Source: Methylobacter sp. (GTDB lineage Bacteria; Pseudomonadota; Gammaproteobacteria; Methylococcales; Methylomonadaceae). Taken from it: a stretch of 64,000 bases of DNA. The DNA is taken from NCBI RefSeq assembly GCF_030680395.1, contig NZ_JAUXVR010000022.1, forward strand, positions 53,669 through 117,668, written 5' to 3'. The position numbers and the translations under genes are program-made. Every line of letters starts with the position of its first letter. Position 1 is the first letter of the stretch. Shown here one piece after another: positions 17,202 through 26,860 of this stretch. The notes beneath the pieces were generated by a model. It saw nothing but the letters and a program-made list of their open reading frames with translations. It was not told the origin of the DNA and ran no database searches.

Positions 17202-18446
17202 ATGGAAATTCAATCAAACTGGTTAACCTCTATTGATCGGATAGTCGATATGGGCTTGAGCCATGGACTGGCGCAACGCACAACTGAAGACGAAGCTTTC
17301 AATGGACGCACCATTTGTTTAAACGGCAGGCATGTACTGAATTTTGCTCTTTGCAGTTACCTGGGATTAGAGCAGGATTTCCGTCTCAAGCGCGGAACTA
17401 TCGATGCCGTGACCCGCTACGGCACCCAGTTCGCTATCTCAAGAGCCTATATGTCGGCAACGCCTTACATGGAACTGGAAGCGCAACTTGAAGAATTATT
17501 CGGGGGTCATGTTCTGGCGACCCCAACCACGACATTAGGGCATATCGCCGCCTTGCCGGTGCTTATCCAAAAAGGCGATGCAATTATCATCGACCAGATG
17601 GCTCACAACAGCATGCAAACAGCTGCAAAGTTGCTACAGGCGGAAGGGGTTCCGGTCGAAACGCTGCTTCACTGCAACCTGGAGTTGCTTGAGGAACGAA
17701 TCATCGCTCTTGGCAAGCGGTACCGCCATATCTGGTACCTGACTGACGGTATTTACAGCATGTTTGGAGATCTGGCTCCGGTTAAAGAATTAGGCACGTT
17801 ATTAAACCGCTACGAACAACTGCATCTGTACTTTGACGATGCGCACGGCATGAGTTGGATCGGCAAGCATGGCAGGGGTTATGTTCTCGATTGCCTACCC
17901 ATTCAAGAACGGATGGTTGTTGCGACATCCTTATGCAAGGCCTACGCTGCCGGCGGCGGAGCGCTTATTTTTCCGAATGCGCAGATGCATCGACACGTTA
18001 AAAACTGCGGAGGGCCGATGATTTTTTCAGGCCCTATCCAACCTCCCATGCTAGGCGCAGCGCTTGCTTCGGCTCGCATCCATCTTTCACCGGAGATTGA
18101 TTGCCTGCAACAGGAACTGCAAGATCGCATTGCGCTCTGTAACCGGCTGCTTCAAGTATACGAAATACCTGTAGGATGCAGTTCTCAGTCGCCGATTTTT
18201 TATATCAAGTTAGGACTTCCTGATATTGCCGGCGATATGGTCAAATCTCTGCTTGATGAGGGGTTTTACACTAATCACGCTGTTTATCCGGCAGTATCCC
18301 GGCGAAAATCGGGTATCCGCTTCACTTTAACGCGGCATCTGTCTTTTGAGGATATCCACGGCCTGATTGCGGCAATCGCCCGTAATCTTCCGAAAGTTCT
18401 GGAAACAGGACCCGGTAAGAAAATGGAAAAATGTATTCCGTTATGA
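17202..18446 (+). CDS. Alpha-oxoamine synthase-like PLP enzyme
   Basis: This 414-residue PLP-dependent protein belongs to the family of BioF, Kbl, serine palmitoyltransferase and CqsA, which condense an amino acid with an acyl-CoA. The PLP lysine is K246 in SLCKAYAAGGG, and DDAHGMSWIG supplies the ring-binding Asp and His. The segment RYGTQFAISRAYMSATPYMELE matches the family substrate-binding entrance. The second residue of that entrance and the lack of biotin genes nearby argue against a standard BioF. It stands alone; substrate and product cannot be told. AGGA precedes the ATG. Confidence 0.82.
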   Translation: MEIQSNWLTSIDRIVDMGLSHGLAQRTTEDEAFNGRTICLNGRHVLNFALCSYLGLEQDFRLKRGTIDAVTRYGTQFAISRAYMSATPYMELEAQLEELFGGHVLATPTTTLGHIAALPVLIQKGDAIIIDQMAHNSMQTAAKLLQAEGVPVETLLHCNLELLEERIIALGKRYRHIWYLTDGIYSMFGDLAPVKELGTLLNRYEQLHLYFDDAHGMSWIGKHGRGYVLDCLPIQERMVVATSLCKAYAAGGGALIFPNAQMHRHVKNCGGPMIFSGPIQPPMLGAALASARIHLSPEIDCLQQELQDRIALCNRLLQVYEIPVGCSSQSPIFYIKLGLPDIAGDMVKSLLDEGFYTNHAVYPAVSRRKSGIRFTLTRHLSFEDIHGLIAAIARNLPKVLETGPGKKMEKCIPL

Positions 18447-18529
18447 CGAATATCAAAAAAACCGACATAGCCGGATAGCGCGGGCAAAACGCTATTACCC
18501 ACCCTATCCTCTCTGCGCCATTTTGGCCG

Positions 18530-19096
18530 CTAACGCTGATAAGTTCCAATCAATTCAGCCTGTCCCATAATATGCCCAGCCATTGCCGCCTCCAGCTTGG
18601 CCTTATTGGGCTCATGCAAATCAGGCAATTCAATGTCCAGTGCGTAGAGTTTATGAAAATACCGATGCCTGCCGACAGGCGGACACGGACCGCCATAACC
18701 CGTTCGTTTCCAATCGTTTTTGCCTTGTTGAGTCCCTGCGGGCAAGTCGGCGGCAGTAACGGCTCGCGGTAACTCTGCAACAGCCGGCGGAATGTTGTAA
18801 AGCAGCCAATGCACCCAGGTCATTTTGGGTTTGGCGGGGTCAGGCGCATCGGGATCGTCAACGATCAACACCAGACTTTTGGTATTTTGCGGAAGTCCCG
18901 ACCAGCTTAAAGCAGGCGAACTGTCTTTGCCGTCACAGGTAAACACTTTGGGAATTTCTCCCTGATGGACAAAATCCGGCGACTTGAGGGTCAAGGTCAT
19001 ATTTTTCTCTCCTTCAGCCAAAACGACTGTCGTAAAAAAGATGATGAAAACCAAATACATCAGGCGGATAAAAGCAGGCTGCTTAATTGAATTCAT
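18530..19096 (-). CDS. YbhB/YbcL family (Raf kinase inhibitor-like) protein
   Basis: This 188-residue protein has a signal peptide (residues 1-28, ending VVLA) and a phosphatidylethanolamine-binding-protein-like fold. Typical motifs are FTCDGKDSSPALSWSGLP, LVLIVDDPDAPDP, WVHWLLYNIPP and GYGGPCPPVGRHRYFHKLYALD. The biological role of bacterial YbhB proteins is unclear. AGGTG precedes the ATG. The gene is convergent with the PLP enzyme. Confidence 0.92.
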   Translation of the reverse strand: MNSIKQPAFIRLMYLVFIIFFTTVVLAEGEKNMTLTLKSPDFVHQGEIPKVFTCDGKDSSPALSWSGLPQNTKSLVLIVDDPDAPDPAKPKMTWVHWLLYNIPPAVAELPRAVTAADLPAGTQQGKNDWKRTGYGGPCPPVGRHRYFHKLYALDIELPDLHEPNKAKLEAAMAGHIMGQAELIGTYQR

Positions 19097-19497
19097 GAAT
19101 CACCTCATGGTTAAACTTGTCGTTACTTGGAAACTTGCAAAGCTGGCTTTGCGCTTTCACCCGTTCCCACGTGCTACGTCACTGCCATTCAGTTAAGCAC
19201 AATGACGCCGTAGGAGTGGGCCATGCCCGCGATGAAGCAGCTGTAATTCTGCAATCGCTGCCCAAATAAAATACCGCGGACGCGGCCCACTCTTACATCA
19301 CTTAACTGAATGGCAGTGACGTGCTGCGGGGGAACTGGCGAATCCCCACCTACAAAATCGCATCCGCTTATCCACCATAAACCTATCCTGACCGGCTGAC
19401 AATTGTAGAAAAGACCTACAGACAAACAACTTTTCATTGGTTTACACTCCAAATTCTACAGCCGATTCTTGCGCGGTAAAATCAGGAGGTTGTGAAT
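19097..19497. other. Intergenic region with repeat
   Basis: This 400-base gap separates two divergent genes. It holds a degenerate TTCCCACGTGC palindrome fragment near 19153 and the repeat at 19210-19296. AGGAGG at 19484-19489 serves the next gene. No coding sequence is supported. Confidence 0.6.
19210..19296. repeat. GTAGGAGTGGGCC inverted repeat, copy 2
   Basis: The left arm GTAGGAGTGGGCCATGCCCG pairs imperfectly with CGCGGACGCGGCCCACTCTTAC. It is the same family as 9224-9305, including the shared GCAATCGCTG loop sequence in opposite orientation. Confidence 0.85.
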
Positions 19498-20244
19498 ATG
19501 AGAAGAGTGAAACATCTAATTTTTTGGCTTGTGGTCATCGGCATTATTTTGCTGTTGTTTTCCACCCATGTCATCGCTGAAAATGATTTCTCCCGACAAC
19601 GCTATGCCTTGGTAAACGTTATCAAGGCCGAAATAATGACGGCTCGCGGCTTCCTGAATCAGGAATCGCTTGATGAACGGGTTCTCGATACTCTGCTCAA
19701 GGTGCCGAGGCACGAATTTGTCCGCGATACTGAGCGTCCCCATGCTTACACAAACAGTCCGCTCCCTATCGGTTACGGACAGACTATTTCCCAGCCGTTT
19801 ATCGTCGCGATCATGACCGACCTGCTTCAACTGAAAAAAACCGACCGGGTTCTGGAAGTCGGCACCGGTTCCGGTTATCAAGCGGCCATTCTCGCCGAAC
19901 TTGCCGATAGCGTATACACCATAGAAATTATTGAACCGCTGGCTAAACAGGCAGCAGAAAACCTTAAACGCACCGGTTATGACGCCGTTCATACCCGAAG
20001 CGGCGATGGTTATTACGGTTGGGAAGAAGCCGCGCCTTTTGACGGCATTGTCGTCACCGCCGTTGCCAGCCATATACCGCCGCCGCTGATTAAACAGCTA
20101 AAACCCGGCGGCCGCATGATCATTCCGGTCGGCGCTCAATTTATGACGCAGTACCTGGTTTTGGTGACTAAAGATGCTAATGAAAAAGTCACCACTCGCC
20201 AAATTCTGCCGGTCAGTTTCGTGCCGCTCACCGGCAAGCATTGA
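19498..20244 (+). CDS. pcm: Protein-L-isoaspartate O-methyltransferase
   Basis: Pcm repairs isoaspartyl damage in proteins using S-adenosylmethionine. The start is the ATG at 19498, eight bases after AGGAGG; a GTG at 19492 is too close to that site. The 248 residues begin with a hydrophobic stretch (LIFWLVVIGIILLLFSTHVIA), so this copy is probably exported or membrane anchored, unlike cytosolic Pcm. The SAM motif VLEVGTGSGYQAAILAE and the family segment PIGYGQTISQPFIVA are intact. The next gene starts 13 bases downstream. Confidence 0.92.
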   Translation: MRRVKHLIFWLVVIGIILLLFSTHVIAENDFSRQRYALVNVIKAEIMTARGFLNQESLDERVLDTLLKVPRHEFVRDTERPHAYTNSPLPIGYGQTISQPFIVAIMTDLLQLKKTDRVLEVGTGSGYQAAILAELADSVYTIEIIEPLAKQAAENLKRTGYDAVHTRSGDGYYGWEEAAPFDGIVVTAVASHIPPPLIKQLKPGGRMIIPVGAQFMTQYLVLVTKDANEKVTTRQILPVSFVPLTGKH

Positions 20245-20257
20245 CGGGAGAATGCCG

Positions 20258-22672
20258 ATGAAGCCGCATTTATCCCTGCTGATTGCGGTCGCTATTATCT
20301 CGGCCTCCGCCCTGGCTTACGAAGTTTTATTGATGCGCCTGTTTTCGATTATTCAGTGGCATCATTTCGCTTACATGATAATCAGTCTGGCGCTATTGGG
20401 CTATGGCGTCAGCGGCGTGTTCCTGGCGTTGAACCGCGACCGGCTGGTGCAGCTGTTCCCGTCGGTGATAATGGCCAATATGTTGTTGTTCAGCCTTTTT
20501 GCGGCCATCTGTTTTTTGCTGGCCCAGCAGGTTCCTTTTAATCCGTCAGAAATGCTATGGACGTCCGTGCAGTTGCTGTATTTGTGCGGTATCTACCTGA
20601 TGCTGGCATTGCCTTTCTTTTTTGCGGCCAATGTCGTCGGTTTGTCTCTTTACCGCTATAAAAACCAGGTAGCTTCGATCTATGCGGCCGACCTGTTGGG
20701 CGCGGGCTTGGGCAGTGTCGGCGTTATTTTGCTGCTGACCATCGTGTTTCCAGAAAAGGTATTGACCGTATTAATGCTGTCGGGAATAGTCGCAGCCCTG
20801 TTGGTGTCGAGCTATTTTGACGCCTCAAAACACTGGACTCTCGCATCCGTTATCATCGGGCTGGCGGTTATTATCATCCCGCCCGGCTGGATGACGCTGA
20901 AAGTTTCGCCGTATAAAAGCCTGAACCAGTTACTGCAAGTGCCGGGCACGAAAATCATAGACCGGTATTCCAGTCCGCTGGGGTTGATCAGTGTAGTCAA
21001 GAGCGATATTACCCCGTTGCGTCATGCGCCCGGCTTAAGCCTTAATGCTACGACAGAGCCGCCGGAGCAGCTTGCCGTATTTACCGATGCGGACAATATG
21101 ACCGCAATCACCCGCTATAACGGCAACCCCGAAACGCTCGGCTATCTGGATCAAACCACATCGGCCCTGCCCTATCATCTAAAACAACACTCCGACATCC
21201 TGATTCTCGGAGCCGGAACCGGCAGCGATATTTTGCAGGCCAACTATCGCGCCATTAAACACATCGACGCCGTTGAACTGAACCCGCAAATCATCGATTT
21301 AGTGCAGCGGAAATATGCCGATTTTGCCGGTTATCTTTATTCAAGCGCCCATGTTAATGTCCATGTTGATGAAGCACGCGGCTACCTTGCAGCAACCGAC
21401 AAAACCTATGACCTGGTCAATATTTCATTGCTGGATGCGTTTGGCGCATCGGCGGCGGGTCTGTATTCAATGGCTGAAAACTATCTGTATACCGAACAGG
21501 CCATACGCGAATACCTGCGCCATGTCAGTCCGGACGGTTATCTCAGCATTACCCGCTGGATTAAAATTCCGCCGCGCGATGAACCCAAACTGCTGGCTAC
21601 AATCATTAACGCCCTTAAAGATGCCGGCGTCCGGCAACCCGGCCAACAAATAATCATGATACGCGGCTGGCAAACCAGCACCTTAATAATAAAAAACGGC
21701 GCACTAGCCGCCGAAGAAATCAGCCGGTTAAAACAGTTCTGCAACGAACGCAGTTTTGATTTGGTTTACTATCCCGGCATATCGGAGTCGGAAGTCAATC
21801 GTTTTAATATCCAGCAGCAGCCTTACCTGTACGAGGCGACTGTGGCTTTATTGGGCGATCAGAGCCGGGCGTTTATTGATGCTTATAAATTCAATATCGA
21901 AGCTGCGACAGACGATAAGCCCTACCTGTTTCATTTTTTTAAATGGCGAACCCTGCCCGAGATTTTGTCTTTATTGGGTACCGGCGGAAGCTTCTTGCTG
22001 GAAAGCGGTTATTTATTATTAATCGCGGCCTTAGTGCAAGCGATACTCGCCAGTCTGTTATTGATAGCGTTGCCGTTGCGGCTTTGGAAAAGCAAGCTGG
22101 GCATCGAACCGGGATCGGGAAATCATCTGAGCATGCTGGTATATTTTTTCAGTTTGGGTTTGGCATTTTTGTTTATTGAAATCGCCTTTATCCAGAAATT
22201 TATCCTGATTCTGCATCATCCGCTTTATGCCATTACCGTAGTGCTGAGTACATTTTTGCTATCTGCCGGAATAGGCAGTTATTTTTCGACAAAGCTGTCA
22301 CACAGCACTGAAAAATTGGCGTTTATGCTGCCGATGGCGGCCATTGCATTGCTTAGCATCAGTTACAGTTTGGGCTTTGAATCGATCACCGATTTTTTAT
22401 TGAAAATAGGTAGCCTGAGCCGCTACCTGTTTTCAATAATTTTGATAGCGCCGCTGGGTTTTTGCATGGGCATGCCGTTCCCCATGGCGCTGGCTAAAAT
22501 CAGCCAGACCACGCCGGCGTTGATCCCCTGGGCCTGGGGCATTAACGGCTGCGCCTCGGTCATCAGCGCGATACTGGCAACCCTGATTGCGATGCAGTTC
22601 GGCTTTACCGTGTTGATCTTTCTGGCGGTTTGTTTGTATGGGGTTGCGGCTTGGTGTTTTCCCAAATTGTAA
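20258..22672 (+). CDS. Spermidine synthase-like membrane protein
   Basis: This 804-residue protein has a central SpeE-like Rossmann domain between two sets of membrane segments. About six helices fill residues 1-220. The methyltransferase-like part includes ILILGAGTGSDILQANYR and HIDAVELNPQIIDLV (about residues 305-345) and MLLxA-type loops near DEARGYLAATDKTYDLVNIS. Further helices occupy the last 200 residues. The ATG at 20258 lies seven bases after GGGAG. The aminopropyltransferase role is not assured for such fusions. A deleted duplicate lies at 28266-28529. It is probably cotranscribed with pcm. Confidence 0.85.
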   Translation: MKPHLSLLIAVAIISASALAYEVLLMRLFSIIQWHHFAYMIISLALLGYGVSGVFLALNRDRLVQLFPSVIMANMLLFSLFAAICFLLAQQVPFNPSEMLWTSVQLLYLCGIYLMLALPFFFAANVVGLSLYRYKNQVASIYAADLLGAGLGSVGVILLLTIVFPEKVLTVLMLSGIVAALLVSSYFDASKHWTLASVIIGLAVIIIPPGWMTLKVSPYKSLNQLLQVPGTKIIDRYSSPLGLISVVKSDITPLRHAPGLSLNATTEPPEQLAVFTDADNMTAITRYNGNPETLGYLDQTTSALPYHLKQHSDILILGAGTGSDILQANYRAIKHIDAVELNPQIIDLVQRKYADFAGYLYSSAHVNVHVDEARGYLAATDKTYDLVNISLLDAFGASAAGLYSMAENYLYTEQAIREYLRHVSPDGYLSITRWIKIPPRDEPKLLATIINALKDAGVRQPGQQIIMIRGWQTSTLIIKNGALAAEEISRLKQFCNERSFDLVYYPGISESEVNRFNIQQQPYLYEATVALLGDQSRAFIDAYKFNIEAATDDKPYLFHFFKWRTLPEILSLLGTGGSFLLESGYLLLIAALVQAILASLLLIALPLRLWKSKLGIEPGSGNHLSMLVYFFSLGLAFLFIEIAFIQKFILILHHPLYAITVVLSTFLLSAGIGSYFSTKLSHSTEKLAFMLPMAAIALLSISYSLGFESITDFLLKIGSLSRYLFSIILIAPLGFCMGMPFPMALAKISQTTPALIPWAWGINGCASVISAILATLIAMQFGFTVLIFLAVCLYGVAAWCFPKL

Positions 22673-22699
22673 GGTATAAAACAGAACGGGGATGAGCCT

Positions 22700-23125
22700 A
22701 TGCTTGTATTTGGCCCCGTACCGCGCAGCCTAAGTATCAACAATATTCCGCCGAAACACTGCTCCTATTCCTGTCTGTATTGCCAAGTGGGTCCGACAAA
22801 AGCCACGCCGACACGACCCACCGCCGACAGCAGCGTTCGCGCGCCCGGCGCGGAGACTGTCAACCGGATCTACCATACCGTAAGCCGGGTCATGCCGGAT
22901 GTTGAACTGCTCACCGGCTATGAAGGCAATGCCTTCGCTTCGAGCGGCAATTTTTCCGAGGATCTGCTGGCGATCACCTCCGTGCACCCGATGCGCAAGG
23001 ACGCCGTTGTAAAGCTGCTGGGCAAAACCGGTCAGGACTGGAGCGCCGTTTAACAGTTACTGGATAGTGGAAAACTGCGGGAAATGGAATACCAGGGGAA
23101 TTATTTCTACATTAGAATATACTAA
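22700..23125 (+). pseudogene. Radical SAM protein, internally deleted and interrupted
   Basis: The N-terminal piece (GPVPRSLSINNIPPKHCSYS, then CLYCQVG) carries the C-x3-C-x2-C cluster motif of a radical SAM enzyme. It then jumps to a C-terminal piece (MPDVELLTGYEGNAF through SVHPMRKDAVVKLL). The middle of the catalytic barrel is missing. A TAA at 23051 closes the frame, yet the same frame continues for 23 sensible codons (QLLDSGKLREMEYQGNYFY and onward) to a TAA at 23123. The gene therefore has both a deletion and a nonsense change. It also lacks the usual SRRLG segment near the start. Confidence 0.82.
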
Positions 23126-23197
23126 TGTTTTTAATGGGTAATGTTATGTCTCTGGCATCAACTGCCTTTTTGACACACTAAATCAGGATAACTGCAA

Positions 23198-25723
23198 ATG
23201 TTTATCAATTTACGTGATATGAAAGTCGGCGATTGCGGACGCGTCGCGGATTACGACAAAAGCTTCCTGCCTTACCGGCAGAAATTGCTGACGATGGGCT
23301 TGACGCCCGGCACTGAATTCAAGATTGTGCGTATCGCGCCTTTAGGCGATCCGGTTGAAATCCGGGTGCGCGGCACCGATCTCAGCCTGCGCAAAGAAGA
23401 GGTGGCAAAATTAAAAATTGAACGCCTGGACAATATCACACCAGAACCGAAGCTTGGCCCGCAGCAGCAGGAATATACCGTTGCCGTCATCGGCAATCCC
23501 AACTGCGGAAAAACCACGCTGTTTAACGGCCTGACCGGCGCCCGGCAACATGTCGGCAATTGGGCGGGCGTTACCGTCGAGCGTAAAACCGGCTTTTACC
23601 GTTACGGCGACAAGACCGTCAAAGTTGTCGACTTGCCCGGTATCTATGCGCTGGACGTGAACGAGTCGGCCACGGCTCTGGATGAAAAAATCGCCCGGGA
23701 TTATATCCTTTCGCAGCAGGCGGATCTGATCGTCAATATCGTCGACACCTCGCACCTCGAACATAATCTGTACCTGACAACACAACTGCTGGAAATGCGG
23801 CTGCCGATACTGGTGGTGCTGAATAACATGGACGATGCGACAGGACGCGACATCAAAATCGACAGCGACGAAATTGCCCGCCGCCTCGATTGCCCGCTGG
23901 TTTCGTTGATCGCAACCCGTGCCGATGATGTCAGGGCGCTGAAATCGACGATTAACCGTCTGGCGGAGAATAAAACGCTGTCGAATTTCTCTATCGACTA
24001 TCCGTCGGCCGTTCAGGCGGCGCTGGATCGGTTGACTTCTCTGGCCGAACAACAATTGGGCAACCGATTCGGCGATGCGCGCTGGTTCGCAGTCAAATTG
24101 CTGGAACGGGACGGTTTCGCCCTCAGCCATGCCGATCCCTTGCTGACCGGAACCGCGGATCAACTGCGCCGGGAGATTGAAGACCAAACCGGCGATGAGG
24201 CGGATCTGTTGATTGCGGACAGCCGCTACGGTTTTATCGATCTTCTGGTGCAGGAGACGCTAACGCGGCAATCCGAATTGGGCCGCAAGCTGTCCGATAA
24301 CATCGACAACGTGATGTTGAACCGCTTTTTAGGCATCCCGATTTTTTTTGGGGTAATGTATTTGATGTTCACCTTCACGATTAAGCTCGGACGCGCCTTC
24401 AAGCCGTTCTTTAACGACCTCGCTCAGGCATTTTTTGTCGACGGTATGGCGCATTTCCTGGCACTGCTGGACAGCCCGCAATGGCTGGTCATGCTGATTG
24501 CCCAAGGCGTCGGCAACGGCATTCGGGAAGTGCTCGCGTTTGTCCCGATTCTAGGCTTTCTGTATCTGTTTATTTCGGTATTGGAGGAGTCAGGCTATAT
24601 GGCCCGCGCGACCTTTGCGATGGATCGGTTCATGCGTGTGTTGGGTCTTCCCGGCAAAGCCTTTGTGCCGATGATTCTGGGCTTCGGCTGCAACGTACCG
24701 GCGATGATGGCGACCCGCACCCTGGAGCGTCCGCGCGACCGCCTGCTGAGCATTCTGTTGAACCCGTTCATGACCTGCGGCGCCCGCCTTGCGGTATTCA
24801 CGCTGTTTGCCGCGGCTTTTTTTCCGGACAACGGTGGGATGGTCGTATTCTCGCTTTATACAATAGGCGTCGTCTTCGCCGTCCTGACCGCCTTGCTGCT
24901 GAAGAACACGTTTCTGAAGGAGGAATTCTCTCTGGTGATGATGGAAATCCCCAACTATCATGTCCCGAAGCTGAAAAATGTACTGATTAACAGCTGGACC
25001 CGGGTTAAAGCCTTTGTGCTGCGGGTCGGGAAAATCATTATCACGATGGTCGTGCTGTTGAATATCCTCAGTTCGCTGGGGACGGACGGCTCATTTAAAG
25101 CGAACAATATCGAACATTCGGTGCTCAGCGCGGCCGGTCGAGCGGTGACACCGGCGCTGGCACCGCTGGGCATCAGGGAGGACAATTGGCCCGCGACGGT
25201 CGCGCTGTTTACCGGCATTCTGCATAAAGTCGTCGTAATCAGTACGCTGAAAACGATCTACGCTGAAACCGGATATGCGGCATCCGCTAAACAGGATCAA
25301 GCCCTCGATTTGGGCGATGCGGTCAAACGGGCTTTTATGACCATTCCAACGGGGCTGAAAAAAATGTTCGGCATCGTCCCCGCCAACCAGACGGTCGGCC
25401 AGGATCCGTTTGTCGCCGCGCTGCATGCGCATTTTCAGGGGCAAATCGGCGCTTTTGCTTATTTGCTGTTCATCCTGCTTTATTTTCCCTGCATCGCCAC
25501 GTCGGCCGCAGCTTACCGGGAATCCGGCCGGGGCTGGTCCGCATTCATGGTGCTCTGGGCCACGGGCCTGGCTTATTTGACCGCGACGCTGTTTTATCAA
25601 CTGGCGACTTTTAGCGAGCATCCCGGAAGCTCAACGGCTTGGCTGGCCGGAATTGCTGCCATTGCCGCCGCCGTGGGGATCGCATTTCGATATTGGGGCA
25701 GATACCGGAACAGTTCCGTTTAA
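23198..25723 (+). CDS. feoB: FeoA-FeoB fusion ferrous iron transporter
   Basis: FeoB imports ferrous iron through the inner membrane. This 841-residue protein carries a FeoA-like SH3 domain at residues 1-77 (NLRDMKVGDCGRVADYD and onward), then the G domain with G1 GNPNCGKTT (99-107), VVDLPGIYAL (G3) and NNMD (G4). The membrane part begins near residue 375 with gate motifs such as GFGCNVPAMMATRTL and a second Gate region later. In most bacteria FeoA is a separate protein. Next to it are two ferritin-like pseudogenes and an encapsulated ferritin. No intact FeoC is seen. Confidence 0.95.
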   Translation: MFINLRDMKVGDCGRVADYDKSFLPYRQKLLTMGLTPGTEFKIVRIAPLGDPVEIRVRGTDLSLRKEEVAKLKIERLDNITPEPKLGPQQQEYTVAVIGNPNCGKTTLFNGLTGARQHVGNWAGVTVERKTGFYRYGDKTVKVVDLPGIYALDVNESATALDEKIARDYILSQQADLIVNIVDTSHLEHNLYLTTQLLEMRLPILVVLNNMDDATGRDIKIDSDEIARRLDCPLVSLIATRADDVRALKSTINRLAENKTLSNFSIDYPSAVQAALDRLTSLAEQQLGNRFGDARWFAVKLLERDGFALSHADPLLTGTADQLRREIEDQTGDEADLLIADSRYGFIDLLVQETLTRQSELGRKLSDNIDNVMLNRFLGIPIFFGVMYLMFTFTIKLGRAFKPFFNDLAQAFFVDGMAHFLALLDSPQWLVMLIAQGVGNGIREVLAFVPILGFLYLFISVLEESGYMARATFAMDRFMRVLGLPGKAFVPMILGFGCNVPAMMATRTLERPRDRLLSILLNPFMTCGARLAVFTLFAAAFFPDNGGMVVFSLYTIGVVFAVLTALLLKNTFLKEEFSLVMMEIPNYHVPKLKNVLINSWTRVKAFVLRVGKIIITMVVLLNILSSLGTDGSFKANNIEHSVLSAAGRAVTPALAPLGIREDNWPATVALFTGILHKVVVISTLKTIYAETGYAASAKQDQALDLGDAVKRAFMTIPTGLKKMFGIVPANQTVGQDPFVAALHAHFQGQIGAFAYLLFILLYFPCIATSAAAYRESGRGWSAFMVLWATGLAYLTATLFYQLATFSEHPGSSTAWLAGIAAIAAAVGIAFRYWGRYRNSSV

Positions 25724-25813
25724 AGCCTTAACAAAGGATCAGACCATGCTGTATAAGTTTTATTTCGACAAAATCGATGCGGAACTGCTGAAAATTAGCC
25801 TCGCCGGGACATC

Positions 25814-26167
25814 ATGCTGTTGCGCGTGATTGAGGCGGTGATGCCGGTGGCCTTGTTCGGACTGGATGCGCGCTACGGTCTGCCCGTACCCGAAATCCCT
25901 TGGCCGGGAAAGGTTGATCGGTACGCCAGTCTGCAAGAAGCTTGCGAAGCGGGCGTCGCCGCCGAGATCGCCAATGCTGAAATCTATGAGCGGCTGCTGC
26001 AAGCGACAGCTCGCCAGGATATCCTCACCGTATTCCGCAATCTCCACGAGGCGTCGCAGCAACGCCATCTGCCGGCATTCCAGCGTTGCGCACAAGGTTC
26101 TACCGGACGCTGTGGACATGGGGGCCGCGAAAGACGGCAGGGTAAACACGGGTATGGTCATGAGTAG
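25814..26167 (+). pseudogene. DUF2202/ferritin-like fragment, 5' part replaced
   Basis: From about 25868 this frame encodes RYGLPVPEIPWPGKVDRYAS to QQRHLPAFQRCAQ, about 75% identical by eye to the second half of the broken gene at 27015-27458. Upstream of that point the sequence is unrelated (IMLLRVIEAVMPVALFGLD), so the N-terminal helices with metal ligands are lost. A 27-codon frame at 25746-25829, with a good AAAGGA site after feoB, overlaps it in another frame and may be a remnant too. The fragment is probably non-functional. Confidence 0.7.
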
Positions 26168-26202
26168 AATCGAGGATGGTCATTTTCAACAGGTGCTGTC
26201 CC

Positions 26203-26838
26203 ATGCCTAGAGCCGCCCCTTTCGAGACACACCATCAACGCTATGAGGCGTGGTTCGAAAAACACCAGGCCGCCTATATTTCGGAACTGCTGGCCTTGCG
26301 CCCGTTCGTGCCTTGGGATGAATACGGGATCGAGATCGGGGTTGGCAGCGGCCGCTTCGCTGCGCCGCTGGGCGTGCAGGTTGGCCTGGATCCCTCCCCG
26401 GCAATGCTTGTTCACGCTGCGGCTCGAGGCATCGAGGTCGTGGAAGGCGTGGCCGAAAAGCTGCCTTTCGAAGCCGGCTCCTTTGACTACGCGTTGGTGG
26501 TGACCACCCTCTGCTTCGTGGATTCGCCGGCTCGGATGCTTGCCGAGGCGCGCAGAGTACTCAAGCCCGGCGGTCGTTTGGTGATCGGCTTCATAGACCG
26601 GCAGAGCGCCTTGGGACAAGATTATCTGGCGCATCAGGCCGAGAGCGTGTTTTACCGCGAAGCCACGTTCTATTCGGCTGACGAGGTGGCGCGGCTTCTG
26701 CTGGACACCGGCTTCTCGATTGACGCCTGGGGCCAGACACTCGCACACCCCCTGCCCGAGACAAGAGAGATTGAATCGCTACAAGCAGGGCGGGGGCAAT
26801 GTGCGTTTGTAGTCGTGGCGGCAACGCGGGAGACTTGA
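26203..26838 (+). CDS. Class I SAM-dependent methyltransferase
   Basis: This 211-residue methyltransferase has motif I EIGVGSGRFAAPLGV (about residues 36-50), LDPSPAML as the second acidic turn and the post-motif EARRVLKPGGRLVIGF. The start at 26203 (AGGTG eight bases upstream) begins just before the domain; an ATG at 26176 is also possible. The substrate cannot be told. The gene lies between two directly repeated ferritin-like fragments, so it may have been trapped by a duplication. Confidence 0.88.
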   Translation: MPRAAPFETHHQRYEAWFEKHQAAYISELLALRPFVPWDEYGIEIGVGSGRFAAPLGVQVGLDPSPAMLVHAAARGIEVVEGVAEKLPFEAGSFDYALVVTTLCFVDSPARMLAEARRVLKPGGRLVIGFIDRQSALGQDYLAHQAESVFYREATFYSADEVARLLLDTGFSIDAWGQTLAHPLPETREIESLQAGRGQCAFVVVAATRET

Positions 26839-26860
26839 CCTGAGGAAAGGTTTTTTTCTC

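Noticed and set aside
23411..24187. Minus-strand 258-codon frame
   Set aside because: It is the complement of the FeoB G domain.
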